A stretch of DNA of 64,000 nucleotides from Takashimella koratensis (lineage: Eukaryota > Basidiomycota > Tremellomycetes > Trichosporonales > Tetragoniomycetaceae): the NCBI GenBank assembly GCA_003116875.1, contig BCKT01000011.1, forward strand, positions 186,001-250,000, given 5' to 3'. This document shows positions 54,201 through 64,000 of the stretch, one piece after another. Every line of letters begins with the position of its first letter. The first letter of the stretch is position 1. A program made the translations under genes and the position numbers. A model generated the notes under the pieces. That model ran no database searches. It saw only the letters and a list, made by a program, of their open reading frames with translations, and had not been told where the DNA came from.

Positions 54201-55391
54201 ATGCCGATCGGGCCCCAGCTTCCTCCCCACCTCGCAGGACGTACCGCCGACCCCAACCCCGACTCTGACCCCACCCCTGCCCGGTCGACCACACCGCTCG
54301 ATGACGAAGAAGACGAAGAGGACGATTTTGGACCCGCCCTTCCACCTGAGCTCGCGGCGAAACGTAAAACCCAGCCGAAACAATCTGCGATAGGCCCTTC
54401 CCTGCCTTCTTCTATCGGTCCCTCTGTTGGCCCGTCTCTTCCTTCTTCCGCCAGCCTTTCCCGTGCCCCAGTACCGGGGCCCTCGGTCGGCCCCTCGGTC
54501 GGACCAAGCCGCGGTCCGTCTTTCCCCGGGCCAAGCTATGACGACGATGACGACGACGACCTGATTGGACCCAGACTAGGCGACGCGAGTGGGCCGCAGA
54601 TGTCGGCGGCGGACGAATTCAGGGCGAGAGAGGAACGGTGGGCGAAAGAGCGCGAGAAAGCGAAAGAGGGACCTGCGAAACCCAAGCGAGAAGAGTGGAT
54701 GCTCGTTCCCCCCACTAGCGGTGTTCTGTCCTGTAAGTCTGTCTTTCTTTGGACCCCCAAGACCGATTCCACCAACTTCATATCTCGTTGGCCAAACTGA
54801 TTTGAATTGATTTGTGCGTTGGTAGCGGTGGACCCCCTTAAGCGACCGACTGCATTCAACAAGGCGTCCCGTGCCGAGCCTGGCTCCACTGACCACACGA
54901 TATGGACCGAGACCCCGGCTGAAAAGGCCAAGCGCCTTGCCGATGAGCTCGCGGGTATAAAACGACCCGCGGCACAGGCAGGGCACGACGACGATGCCGA
55001 AGTGGAGAGGAAGAGGCAACGTCAGCGTGACCGTGAGATCCAGCAGGGAATTGAACATCACAACGTGAGTAGGAGACCGTGCTGTGCTTGTCATGCCCCA
55101 TTCAGTATATGTCCCGATGGGCTTTTGCCCCGTCCTTACCTTGAGTTATCGTCGTGTGGGATACTGACCCCTCCTCAGAAGAGCAGCCGCGGCGAGTCCC
55201 TACTTGACCAACATAAACGAAAGAAGAAAGAGAACCCGGACGACGAGCCTCCTGTTATCTGGGACAGGGACAAGATGATGGGTGTCTCTGGTCGGATCTT
55301 GAGTGACCAAGAGCGTGCGCAGAAGATTAAAGATGCCGGAGGGTTAAGTGATCGGTTTGGGCACGGGAAAGGTGGTGCGTATTATCTGTAG
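54201..55391 (+). CDS. GPALPP motif-containing protein (GPALPP1-like, DUF3752)
   Basis: Three exons (54201-54732, 54826-55064, 55179-55391), 327 residues in exact frame. It begins MPIGPQLPPHLAGR, has an acidic patch and then FGPALPPELAAKRK, the name-giving motif, and further GPSLPSS and GPSVGPS repeats. The conserved C-terminal domain shows EEWMLVPPTSGVLSS, VDPLKRPTAFNKASRA, IWTETPAEKAKRLADELAG, SLLDQHKRKKKENPDDEPP, WDRDKMMGVSGRILSDQE and ends GHGKGGAYYL. Human GPALPP1 is a poorly understood nuclear protein; no function is asserted here. The GPS repeats and seven-Asp run are disordered. The ATG at 54201 fits the family start; the open sequence upstream is leader. Confidence 0.9.
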
Positions 55392-55623
55392 GTCACAGAT
55401 CAGAGAGAATACAGCAGTCGGGAAAGATATGCGTTGTTCATAGCCTTTGCATAGTCATGTCACGCTCTTCGTGCTCTTCGCCTGAAATCACCAGCATAGA
55501 CGTCACAGACCCTTTTTCTCCAGCCTGTACTTGTATAGACATCTGCTTCTCTCACATGGTACAATCTACGCACACAGCTGTAGAACGCTTCTTTCCGCTC
55601 ATCTCATTCGACACGACCTGTGC

Positions 55624-57588
55624 TCATGTGAAGCGCTGGATAACAACCGCATTCGCGAGCTTGGCAGCTTCGATGGTCTCGGCGTTGTCGCTCAGCTCGC
55701 GGTTGGGGAACGTCGTCTGCAGTACGAAAGGTCGCGGGTCGGCTCGAGCGCTGTATACAGGTGTCAGATAACGCAACACGAGCCTCGGTATCTGAACTCA
55801 CGCTTGGACAAAGTTGCGCAAGTCGCCAACAGTGTGGGTGAGGTTGACCCTCGCGACGAGTCTAATGTAGGGTGAGCTTCGGCTCTTCGCCTGGACCTTG
55901 AGGCTATCTCCAGCGGTCGCCTAATCACTACTCACCTGGTACCGTCGCCAAGCCTGACCTGGATGCTCGTGGTGGGCTTGGAGTCGTCCACTGCAAAGGA
56001 CGCAGGAGCTGTCGCTGGCGCAGAGGTAGACGACGGGCCGGCGGCGGCGGACGACGACGGCATACCTCCGGGCATCTGCGGGGTGCTTGACCCGCTTCCT
56101 TCGTTTGAGAGCGGAGGAACCGGTGACCCGAGCCTATTCCCACCTCCGTCGAACGGCTTGAGCGGGCCCTTGGGCGGAGGAGTCCAATCTTCGTCCCTCC
56201 TCTCAGCCACGATCAACTGCAGCGGCTGGTTGAACTGCACGTTGAACAGTGACGGCGGAGCTCGGCCCGCATGGATCGCAGCGAGGATATCACTCGTCCC
56301 CGGCGCATCGTAGGCGTACAGTGGGCCGTCCTCGATACTGAACCCGTTGCGCCAGAAGGTCAGGTGGCGCTGGGCTTCTTCAATGTCGTCATCGTCCTCC
56401 GCGTTAGGGTCGGGAATGGTGGTCGAGGGAGTCTCGTCGGACCCGAGAGTGTTGCCGGCACCGCCAAACCAGGACGACCCGCGGGGCTCGGGCATAGCAG
56501 CTGGCCCAGCGCTGGGTGGAGAGTTTGTCAGCGCATGGTTAATAGAGCGGGGAGGGTGGAAAGGAATTGGCTAACAGAGTGAAGATTCCAGGAGAACAAG
56601 TGAAGAGGCGACTCACTTCCTCGCTTGCTGGAGAATATCATTCACCATACCCAGCCCACCGCCGCGCCCTGCAAGTCCCGCAGGCATCCCGCCACCTCGC
56701 CCGGGCCTATCCGGCTCTTGCACGGCGAGACCACTACGCTCGCCTCCGGCGTAGAGCTCATTACCTTGCTGCATCCTCCTCCTGAGCTCGTCCATCTCGC
56801 TCGTCCCCATTCCCGCGACATTAGGAGCCGCCGGTGCGCCCTGACCCAAAAGGAATCTCATCAGCATTTCACCGTATAGGGAATTTGGATGGGCGGTGAA
56901 GGAGTGGACACGTACCATGGATCCAAGAGTGGCGATACGCGGACCATCTCCACCTCGATCGGCCTGGTTTCCACCCGCACCCCACTGTCCAATCCGACCG
57001 AGCATGTTTCTCGCCGGCTGGCCCCAACCAGCAGGGAGCGAGGTATCCACCGCCGCTCCACCGAGTGTGAACGCGCCAGACGAACCACCCGCCCCGCCAG
57101 CACTGCCGGTTCCTTGTGGGTTCTGGTCGTTGGATTCAGACATGATTTGGTCTAGCTCGTCGGCTTCAGCGTCTTCAGCGTCGTCGGCGTCGTTGAATTC
57201 GTCAAGGAGATCGTCGTCGTCCCCGTGAGGTGGAGCAGGGGCGTCGGTTGCTACTTGAGCGGCAAAGTAGTCTTCGATAGCGCCCTGGAGGAGAAGTCGG
57301 GAAAGAGGAAGTCAGTGGATGATATGAGTAAAGTAAATGGGAGAGGTGGTGGTGGTGAGTAGAAGGGAAGGGAGGGAGACTCACTTCGAGGGTAACTCCA
57401 GCAGTGAGGAACTGTCTAGCTTGGTCAGGTGTAGCTTGGGTAATAATCACAAATTGATCGATATCTACGTGTTCAAGATCAGCGCTTGCGTCTCTATGAG
57501 AGATTGGGGTAACTCCCTACACCCTCCCCCTCGTACCGTGCGACGCAAGGTGCTACTTGCCTTGTTGACTTGGGTTAAGACCAGGCAT
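55624..57588 (-). CDS. SHP1: Shp1/p47-type UBA-SEP-UBX protein, Cdc48 cofactor
   Basis: Adaptor linking Cdc48 to ubiquitylated substrates and membrane fusion. The first exon (57588-57561) has only 28 bases, MPGLNPSQQ, and its intron is GC-AG: AG|GCAAGT at 57560, ending at 57465. The UBA-like domain follows: DIDQFVIITQATPDQARQFL, then GAIEDYFAAQ in exon 3 (from 57284). A linker rich in Asp and Gly leads to the SEP domain, RHLTFWRNGFSIEDGPLYAY with SDILAAIHAGRAPPSLF. The C-terminal UBX domain is TTSIQVRLGDGTRLVARVNL through VLQTTFPNRELSDNAETIE and ends NAVVIQRFT; FPN is the Cdc48-binding loop (normally FPR). Domain order and length are as in the family. Confidence 0.92.
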
Positions 57589-57783
57589 GCTCTGGTAGTG
57601 GTGGTGAATGTCGCCGAGGACGAGAGCAAAGAGTCAAACGTTGAACATTGAGACGGTGACGATGCGAAGCAGCCAAGAACGCCTCGCGCGGAGCCCACGT
57701 GTTCCCCACGTGTTTACCTCCTGCGACACGCGGTGCAAGTGTCACGTGATGTTTTCAACGATCGGCAGACCATTTGGCGTCGG

Positions 57784-57862
57784 GTTTTTTTGCTTTTTTT
57801 TTTTTTTTTGNTTTTTTTGCCTTTTTTTTTTTTTTGCCTTTTTTTTGCCTTTTTTTTTTTGC
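57784..57862. repeat. Poly-T tracts with an ambiguous base
   Basis: T runs broken by gc, with N at 57811. Translation through this stretch gives poly-Phe and is not coding. It lies in the divergent promoter between SHP1 and the Rrn5-like gene. The assembly is uncertain here. Confidence 0.95.
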
Positions 57863-57987
57863 GGCCCAAGTGCAGACCTCATGTTGATACCGCACCTCTC
57901 CTCAACAGTGACCAATGCTCAATCTTCATGACCCTCACTCCCCTTCATCTCCTATACCACCTCGCCCATAGCCCTTCTCACCTCGCC

Positions 57988-60900
57988 ATGGACCCCGGCT
58001 CGGCCTCGACCTCGACGTTGCCTGACCCGCCGCCTAAACCGAAACGCGGTCGACCAAGGAAGAACCCAATTGCCACTCACCGTAAGCTCGCTCATGTCCT
58101 CGTGTGCTCGCAAGAAAAGCTCTCTTGTCACCTACTAACAACTTCAGATGGGGAACCTACAGCTGGACCCTCTCGTCTACCGAATTCAACCCCCACGAGC
58201 TCAAGCTCGCTCGCACGCGCTCGGCAATCGCAGAGTGGCAAGCCCAACTCTGACGCAAATCTTCGCTCACACGACCATCCAACTTCCCCCTCCGCCGACC
58301 ACCCGGCCGTCCCCGGTGTCCAGTGGTACATGAAACACCTCGAGCACCATATCCGAGCCTCTGATCCTCGCATCTCCACCTCTGGTCGGATTGGCCACGA
58401 GCTCTCCCGTTTGGTCGGGAAGGCTTCCACGATTGTCCCGCCACATTCTATATGGACGGCGCAGGACAAGCTCAACCTCTTCGCCTCGATCTCTCGGCAC
58501 TCTCGATACCGCCCGGACCTGATTGCGCGTGACGTGGGACGGTCCGAGATTGAGGTGGTGGCTTACCTCGACCTCCTGCGGGACTGCGACGAGCTGGTGG
58601 GGAGGGACGTGAGGGAGCCGGTGAAGGATGGGAAAACGGGCGCCTTTCATTGGAGGCAGGGAATGGCGCCAGCCGCGAGGGAGGTAGACGACGCGTGGGT
58701 GAAGAAGGAGGATGAAATGGCAGAGGCTGTCGAGGCGATCGTCGTCGACCGAACCGCGAGGCGGGCCCGCGAAGCCCAGCTGAGAGCGAGGAAGTACACT
58801 CGACTCCAACTCGAGTCTGACGCAGGGAGGGCAAATAACCTCGTCCCAGGGAACATGCCAAAGACGACGTATGTGCGGCACACGAAGCACCTCGCCAAAG
58901 CGGAGACGGAGAAGCTGGAGCGAGTGTGGGAGTTGGAGGATTATGGGGCTTCGTTGGGGGTGGCTCAGCTGGCAACGTTGGATGGGCTGTTGATGCCCTC
59001 GTGGTCGACGCATTACCTCGATTCGCTGGAACATGGTGTCGCCGATGACACGGGCGACAGCGGCAGCGAAGGGCGTAGGTCGAAGCGGCCACGGACGTCG
59101 GCACACCCTTCGGCCTACGACGAAGGTGAAGGCGAAGACGAGCAGGACGACCTCTTATCCGAGGACAAAGGCGCGTCCTCAACCCCCGTGCCGCAGAGTA
59201 AACGAAACGAGATCGTTGCGGAGATGCAAGAACTGGCCGACCTCGAAATCACACCACGGTCTTCCCTCACCCCCGCGCAGGTGAAACTACTTACTAAGTT
59301 GCGGAACAAAAAGAGGAATAGGGAGAGGTACAGGCTTACCAAGTTGTTGGCTGAGGGAATGACGGAGAGTGAGGTTGATCTTGCCGGCGGACCGGACGCG
59401 GTCTTTGCGGCAAGAGAAGGTACGACACCGGGTCCAGCAGCGGCAGCGGGTTCGGCGTCAAAGTCGAAACTTCGGTCGATGTCGATGTCAAGGTCGAGGT
59501 CGGGCGCGTCGCCATCCCCGTTGGCGAAGAAGGAGAAACACGGGAAAGAAACACACGTCGACGAAGTGATTGCGGATAACGAGGTTCAGAGATTGGGATC
59601 TCTCGGTGCGCACGTGTACTTTGCCGAGAGAGGTTGGGATGTGCTTAATCTTGACCGCATGGCTGAGATCTTGGAGTGAGTGAATGTTCTGCTTCTACTG
59701 GACATATCATCCCAACCATCCACGTTCTTTTGTCGTTCTTTGTGCTGACTGGTGTAGGATCATGCACCCCGACAACGACCCGACGGTATCCTTTGACCTT
59801 TTCGCCCACCTCCAATCTCACCTCCTCTCCTACCTCGCTCCACTAATGCACCAAACCATCGTCCTTGCTGAACACGCGTCGCGTACGCCACCTCCTCTTC
59901 CTGCTGTTCGTTCGAAGCACGGTGTCATCCGGGTTTCCGACGAGGCGGATGGGGGCCAGGAAGGTGAGGTCACACTCGAGCACGTACGAACCGCGCTGGC
60001 GTTGAGAGGAGAGGCCGATCCACGGCAAGCATTGATCGCCCTCGCATCGAGGTTCGCCGGGACTGAAGTCGTTGCCGTTACGAATCCGATCCATCCGATG
60101 AATGTCGAGTCTCAGCGCCGGGCAAGGAAAAGAGAATGGAAGATCCCTCTTTCCGATGCCAGTATCTCACACTCCAACCTTCTTAATCAGAAACAGGCTG
60201 GTGAAGGTGACACCTACCCCAATCCCTCTGAGAACGGACAGAGTGACGATGACGGAACCACTGCAACGACGATGACCTCTACCGACCTTGATTCTCCACC
60301 TGCAAGCTTGACAGAGTCCGAAGTTGTCGCGCTGGACGACGCCCAGATCGCAATGGACGAAGCATACGACCTTCTCGCGCTCTCCCGACTCCGTGAAGCC
60401 GTGGGTACAGGTCGAGAGGGTTATGTAGAGGAAGAAGGGAAGAAGGGGGACGTGGATGAACCGTTTGGGAAGTGTAGCCTCGCGAGGAGTGCGGTGCGTG
60501 TTAAGAAGGAGACAGGGAGGAAGAAGGCGGAGAAGGGAGAGGAGAGTGAGGACGATGATGAGGAGGATGAGGAGGATGAGGAGGATGAGGAGGATGAAGG
60601 AGAGGAGAGGGAGGAGGAGATGAAAGACCAGATGAGGATGGGCGGAGTGTCGGGCCAAGTGGCGATCAACGCTTTGAACGCGAGATCAGGTAAGCAGTGC
60701 TTCTTTCGTCTCCTTCACCCTTAGGCGAAGACTACCACTCCCTCTTTCCTCTTTCCCTCGTGTCTAAGAATTAACGCTAATCTCGACTTTTCCTTCCCTC
60801 TTTCCTTCCCTCCCTTTTCTCCCTGTACACAGCCTACGTCAAACTCCTCCACCAAACCGCGCACGTCCGACGCCGTCGAATCGCTATGCGTCAGAGATCG

Positions 60901-61239
60901 TTAAAGTTCCCAACGTCCAAGTTGAGGCTGCAAGGGGCCGGGATGAGAGACGGGCGATCGAAGCGCGTTGTGATGGATGATGATGAGGTCGATGAGGAGG
61001 ATGAGGATGAGGATGAAGATGGGGAGGAGAGGGAGGAGTATGAGGATGAAGAGGGCCGGGTTGTGGAGGATGAAGAGGATGACGATGCGGGAGAGGAAGA
61101 AGAGGGGAGTGAAGAATATCACGATGAGAAGGGGAAGGTAGAGGATGATGAAGATGAGGAAATGGACGTGGACGAGGACGAGGACAACGAGGATGAGGAA
61201 GTGGGATTGGTTAAAGTGGTCAAAACCGAACGACACTAG
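57988..61239 (+). CDS. SANT/Myb-domain nuclear protein, Rrn5-like
   Basis: Four exons (57988-58081, 58148-59675, 59758-60689, 60833-61239), 986 residues in exact frame. The N-terminus has an AT-hook-like element, PKRGRPRKNP. The SANT/Myb-like domain reads IWTAQDKLNLFASISRHSRY, then RPDLIARDVGRSEIEVVAYL and DLLRD, the pattern of yeast Rrn5, a subunit of the RNA polymerase I upstream activating factor. A charged helical region follows (RKYTRLQLESDAGRANNLVP, KTTYVRHTKHLAKAETEKLE). Basic repeats RNKKRNRERYRLTKLLAEGM and VYFAERGWDVLNLDRMAEIL come later. Exon 3 has LAPLMHQTIVLAEHASRTPP with a long Asp/Glu run at its end; exon 4 adds AYVKLLHQTAHVRRRRIAMR and a second, very acidic tail. The TAF-like pairing helices (LMHQTIVLAEH, LLHQTAHVRRR) suggest a histone-fold partner. 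Rrn5 is my best match, not proven. Confidence 0.68.
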
Positions 61240-61953
61240 CTCTACCTCACGGCCTTGTCGCTTCTTCCCCATATCAGATTGTTCAGTTCCTATCACTGTC
61301 TCTTGTAGGGTCTCGCGAGTGTCGTATCGTTTCGGTTTTCTCAGCTTTCCAGCCTTTTATCCTCTTTCCCCGTCTCTCTTTCACCCTCTCTCCTGCGTTC
61401 TTGTCAATCCCTAGCTCATGTTCACGTCTCATATCCCGTTTCTTGCCCTCCCTTCCATCAGACTTATTCCATGTCCACCCTCAATTCCACTCCACTGTTC
61501 TCCATCCCTTCTCAACCTCCCCCCCCCCCCCCCCCCCCCCCCCGGGAATCATGATCCACCTCCAGCTCTTTCAGCTCTCCTTTAGCCCATTTTTTTTTTT
61601 ACGAATTTTCCTTCAACGTCGATACCCATTGTTTGTTCGCATTACCCATATTTCTACATGGCATGGATCATCTGCATTGTCCCTGTTCTCGCCTACGATA
61701 CCAGTGTTACCTCTCACACGCTCACGTTAATACTGTGTCATCGAGCGGCGCCTCATAGCCTCAATCGACTCGAGTGGATTCAATCACGTGACCTTTTACT
61801 GCGCGCGTTTGGACGTGTTGTCTATTCAGAAAATGAGACAATCCCAACTCTTGTCCACCACCCTCCCCCTCCCCTATCCCCTCCCATCCTCTACTCCCCT
61901 CATCACCTCAACCCATCGCATCCACATCGGCGTACTACCTCGCTTGATTCGAC
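61240..61953. other. Intergenic region with poly-C tract
   Basis: 714 bases. Pyrimidine-rich throughout, with a 25-base C run at 61519-61543 and a T run at about 61591-61601. The right end is the promoter and C-rich leader of the golgin-like gene. No gene is supported. Confidence 0.55.
61519..61543 (+). repeat. Poly-C homopolymer, 25 bases
   Basis: Uninterrupted C run ending in gggaatc. Second poly-C tract in the window; length may be inaccurate. Confidence 0.95.
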
Positions 61954-64000
61954 ATGTCCGAAAAGGACGCAAAAGCCGATGCCGAGCGCAAGGCCAAGGC
62001 TGAGCGCGCAAAGAAGCTCGTAAGTCTCGCTATTCAACCATTCTGTCATCCTTTCCTCATCCCATATCCCTTGTCTGCACCTTTAACCGGGACTTGGCAC
62101 GTTGTATCTTTCATCTTCGGTCTCTCCTACCCTCGGACCGACTTGCTAACAAGACCTCGACATCTTCGCATACTGTCAATCGCGTAGCTCGCGCAACGGC
62201 GCAAGGAGAAGGAAAAGGGCAAGTCGGCAGCAGGTTCGGTCGTGGGTACCCCTATCGCAGGTAGCAGTCCCAGCCTTCCGTCTCTCGAGACCGAGTCGGT
62301 GCGGACCAGCCTGAGCCTCGAGGGTGAAGACCGACCCGTGGCTGGTACTGCTGAACCTGCAGCTGTCGAGGGCGCGACGACACCTACCAAGTCTTCCGAT
62401 ACCCCTTCTGCGTCCACCCCTGCACCTGCGCCCGCCCCTTCGGACCTCGCGACCACACCCTCCCGACCCGCTCTGACCTCGTCCGACTCCAACGCCAACT
62501 TGCAAGAAACCGTGTCTCTCCTCATCGCCGAGCGCTCCGACCTCCAATCCCAGATTACCTCCCTCAACGCACAGCTCACTTCTGCGCGTGGCGATTCCCA
62601 GCTCCTCGCCGAGGGGCGAGACCTGATCTCGCGGCTCGAGGAGGAGAAGCGCGGGTTGGAGGAATCTCTCCGCACCGCCGAGGCAGAGGCGAAGAAGGCA
62701 GCGGTCACGAGGGATCTGTTGGGGACGGTGAGGGACGAGTTGGAGAATGTCAAGAAGAGGCTGGAAGAGGCCGAGGAAAAGAATGGGGAGATGGAGAGGG
62801 AGAAAGAGAAGGAAGGGAAAGAAGGGAAGGAGAAGATAGAGGAACTGGAGAGGGCGATGGAGAGGGCTAGAGAGAGGGAAGGGGGTCTGGAGAAGGAGGT
62901 GGGCCGGTTACGGCAGGTGAGTGCTAGAGCGGAGTGAAAAGGTGGCAAGGCAGACAGGAGGAGGCGTTGGGCAAAGCTGACTTTGAGTTTGTCTACTTGA
63001 CAATTCAGAGCAATACGGAAACCTCTACCAGCCTTGAGCAGACTACCAAAGAGCTCGAAACTCTCCGCTCTTCTTCGTCCAGCACCGCCACTGCGCTTGC
63101 CTCCCTCGAGAGCGAACACGGATCTCTCCAAACCGCCCACGCGGACCTGACTTCTGCCCACTCCTCCCTCGAAGCGACCCACGCAAGTTTGCGGGCCGAA
63201 CACGACGCGCTCACTTCTTCTCACGCAACTTTCTCTAACTCCCTCGCCAGCACCACAAAAGAAGCCGCCGACCTTCGCGCTGAAGTGGATAAACTGAAAT
63301 CGTCCCTAGGGCAAGCGAGTAAACATCGCGACGCGGCGGAGAAGAAACGCGCAGGACTGCAGAGTGAGAACGATGAACTGGTGAAACAGCTGGAAGAGGT
63401 TAGAGGGAAAGTCGTGCAGATTATGGAGGAGAAAGTGGAGTTGGTGGCGAATGTAGAAAGTTGGGAGACAAAGGCCAAGGGATGGGAGAAGCAGAGATTG
63501 GAGTTGGAGAGCTCGGCAGGAGAGGTTATGGTGAGTGTGCATGTGGTTGAAAAGATATCAATGGTTTTGAAAGGGCCTACTTATGAGGAAGTGTGAATTT
63601 AACTGACTTGATCTCGATTACAGCTCTTGCAAGCCAGCGTGACCGATCTGACATCTGCCAACGAAGCACTCCTCGAGACCGAGCGGGCCCACGACCAACT
63701 GAAGATTGAGCACTCGGCGCTCCAGAAGAGTCTTGATGACTTTCGCGGTCTTCTCGAGGAAGCCGCCTCCGCCGCGGGGCAGCACGAAGCGACGTTGACT
63801 TCTGTCTCGGCGGAACTGGAGACGACCAAGGCCCTGGCGGCGGGACACGAGAGTGCGTTGGGGATTGCATCAAAGGAGATTGAGGAGGCCAAGAAGGTGG
63901 TTACGATACATGAAGCGAGTTTGGAGAAGATGAAGGGGGAGTTGGAGGCGGCAAGGGGTGAGGTAGAAGCGGAAAAGAGTAAAGTGGAGGTAGAAAAGGG
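61954..64000 (+). CDS. Golgin-like coiled-coil protein (partial at window end)
   Basis: Exons 61954-62019, 62188-62915, 63009-63530 and 63624 onward; the 3' end is outside. The N-terminus is short, basic and helical, MSEKDAKADAERKAKAER then AKKLLAQRRKEKEKGK, reminiscent of the N-terminal tip of GM130-type golgins. A Ser/Thr/Pro-rich linker follows (about residues 45-130). From SNANLQETVSLLIAERSDLQ onward it is continuous heptad coiled coil (LISRLEEEKRGLEESLRTAE, then VRDELENVKKRLEEAEEKNG, LESEHGSLQTAHADLTSAHS, LVKQLEEVRGKVVQIMEEKV). Long coiled coils also occur in myosin-like and spindle proteins, so a Golgi tether role is a moderate inference; a GRIP or GRAB domain would have to be sought beyond the window. 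Confidence 0.6.

Noticed and set aside
58267..59182. Two overlapping minus-strand open frames over the SANT gene
   Set aside because: Low-complexity Arg/Pro-rich translations, antisense to a well-supported exon with a conserved SANT domain.
62127..63224. Long minus-strand open frame (365 codons)
   Set aside because: It is antisense to the golgin-like coiled-coil gene, whose plus-strand exons have good splice sites; the reverse frame is open because of the biased codon pattern of coiled coils.
1..64000. tRNA, rRNA, CRISPR arrays, transposase or reverse transcriptase genes
   Set aside because: None recognised: no cloverleaf-like B-box context, no rRNA segments, no regular spacer arrays and no transposon protein motifs in any frame.

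Overview
This is a nuclear segment of a fungal genome. Nearly every gene is split by short GT-AG introns (mostly 50-110 bases) whose branch region repeatedly reads gctgac shortly before the acceptor. Genes are dense on both strands, and the proteins (TOR with FAT/FRB/FATC, a prenylated Skt5/Chs4-type protein, a PB1-ZZ protein, GPALPP1, AIM18) fit a basidiomycete yeast. A tremellomycete is my best inference; the species is not determined. Homopolymer tracts and one N point to a draft assembly. All exon models come from reading splice sites by eye.

Layout. 1-4813: 3' end of the TOR kinase gene. 5589-8259: tandem pair of RNase III-dsRBD proteins that both lack one catalytic Asp. 8260-16526: tandem family of three unrecognised paralogs, the middle one broken, preceded by a diverged promoter-region duplication. 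16874-21043 (-): PB1 plus ZZ zinc-finger protein. 21294-22826: AIM18-type chalcone-isomerase-fold protein. 23278-26140 (-): Skt5/Chs4-like chitin synthase regulator with a CAAX end. 26918-29059: TRP2. 29503-34030: two unrecognised acidic proteins separated by an intergenic region with a three-copy repeat. 34444-36258 (-): small, mostly decayed paralogs. 36635-37090: GNAT acetyltransferase.

37204-49147 is the most interesting part: a compact sugar/polyol catabolic cluster. It holds a monocarboxylate-type MFS carrier, a sorbitol/xylitol-type zinc dehydrogenase, a sugar porter, a transaldolase, a Zn2Cys6 activator and an aldo-keto reductase. Together these can import a sugar, reduce it to a polyol, oxidise the polyol to a ketose and feed the pentose phosphate pathway. 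All five intergenic promoter regions of the cluster carry the word CGGGYTCWT, and the aldo-keto reductase promoter carries it as a perfect inverted repeat. I propose it as the binding site of the cluster's own zinc-cluster factor. The cluster is bordered on both sides by decaying lineage-specific families (34.4-36.3 kb and 49.4-51.7 kb).

52007-53656 (-): conserved-looking unknown protein. 54201-55391: GPALPP1-like. 55624-57588 (-): Shp1/p47 Cdc48 cofactor with a GC-AG first intron. 57988-61239: Rrn5-like SANT protein with acidic tails. 61954-end: golgin-like coiled-coil protein, running off the window.
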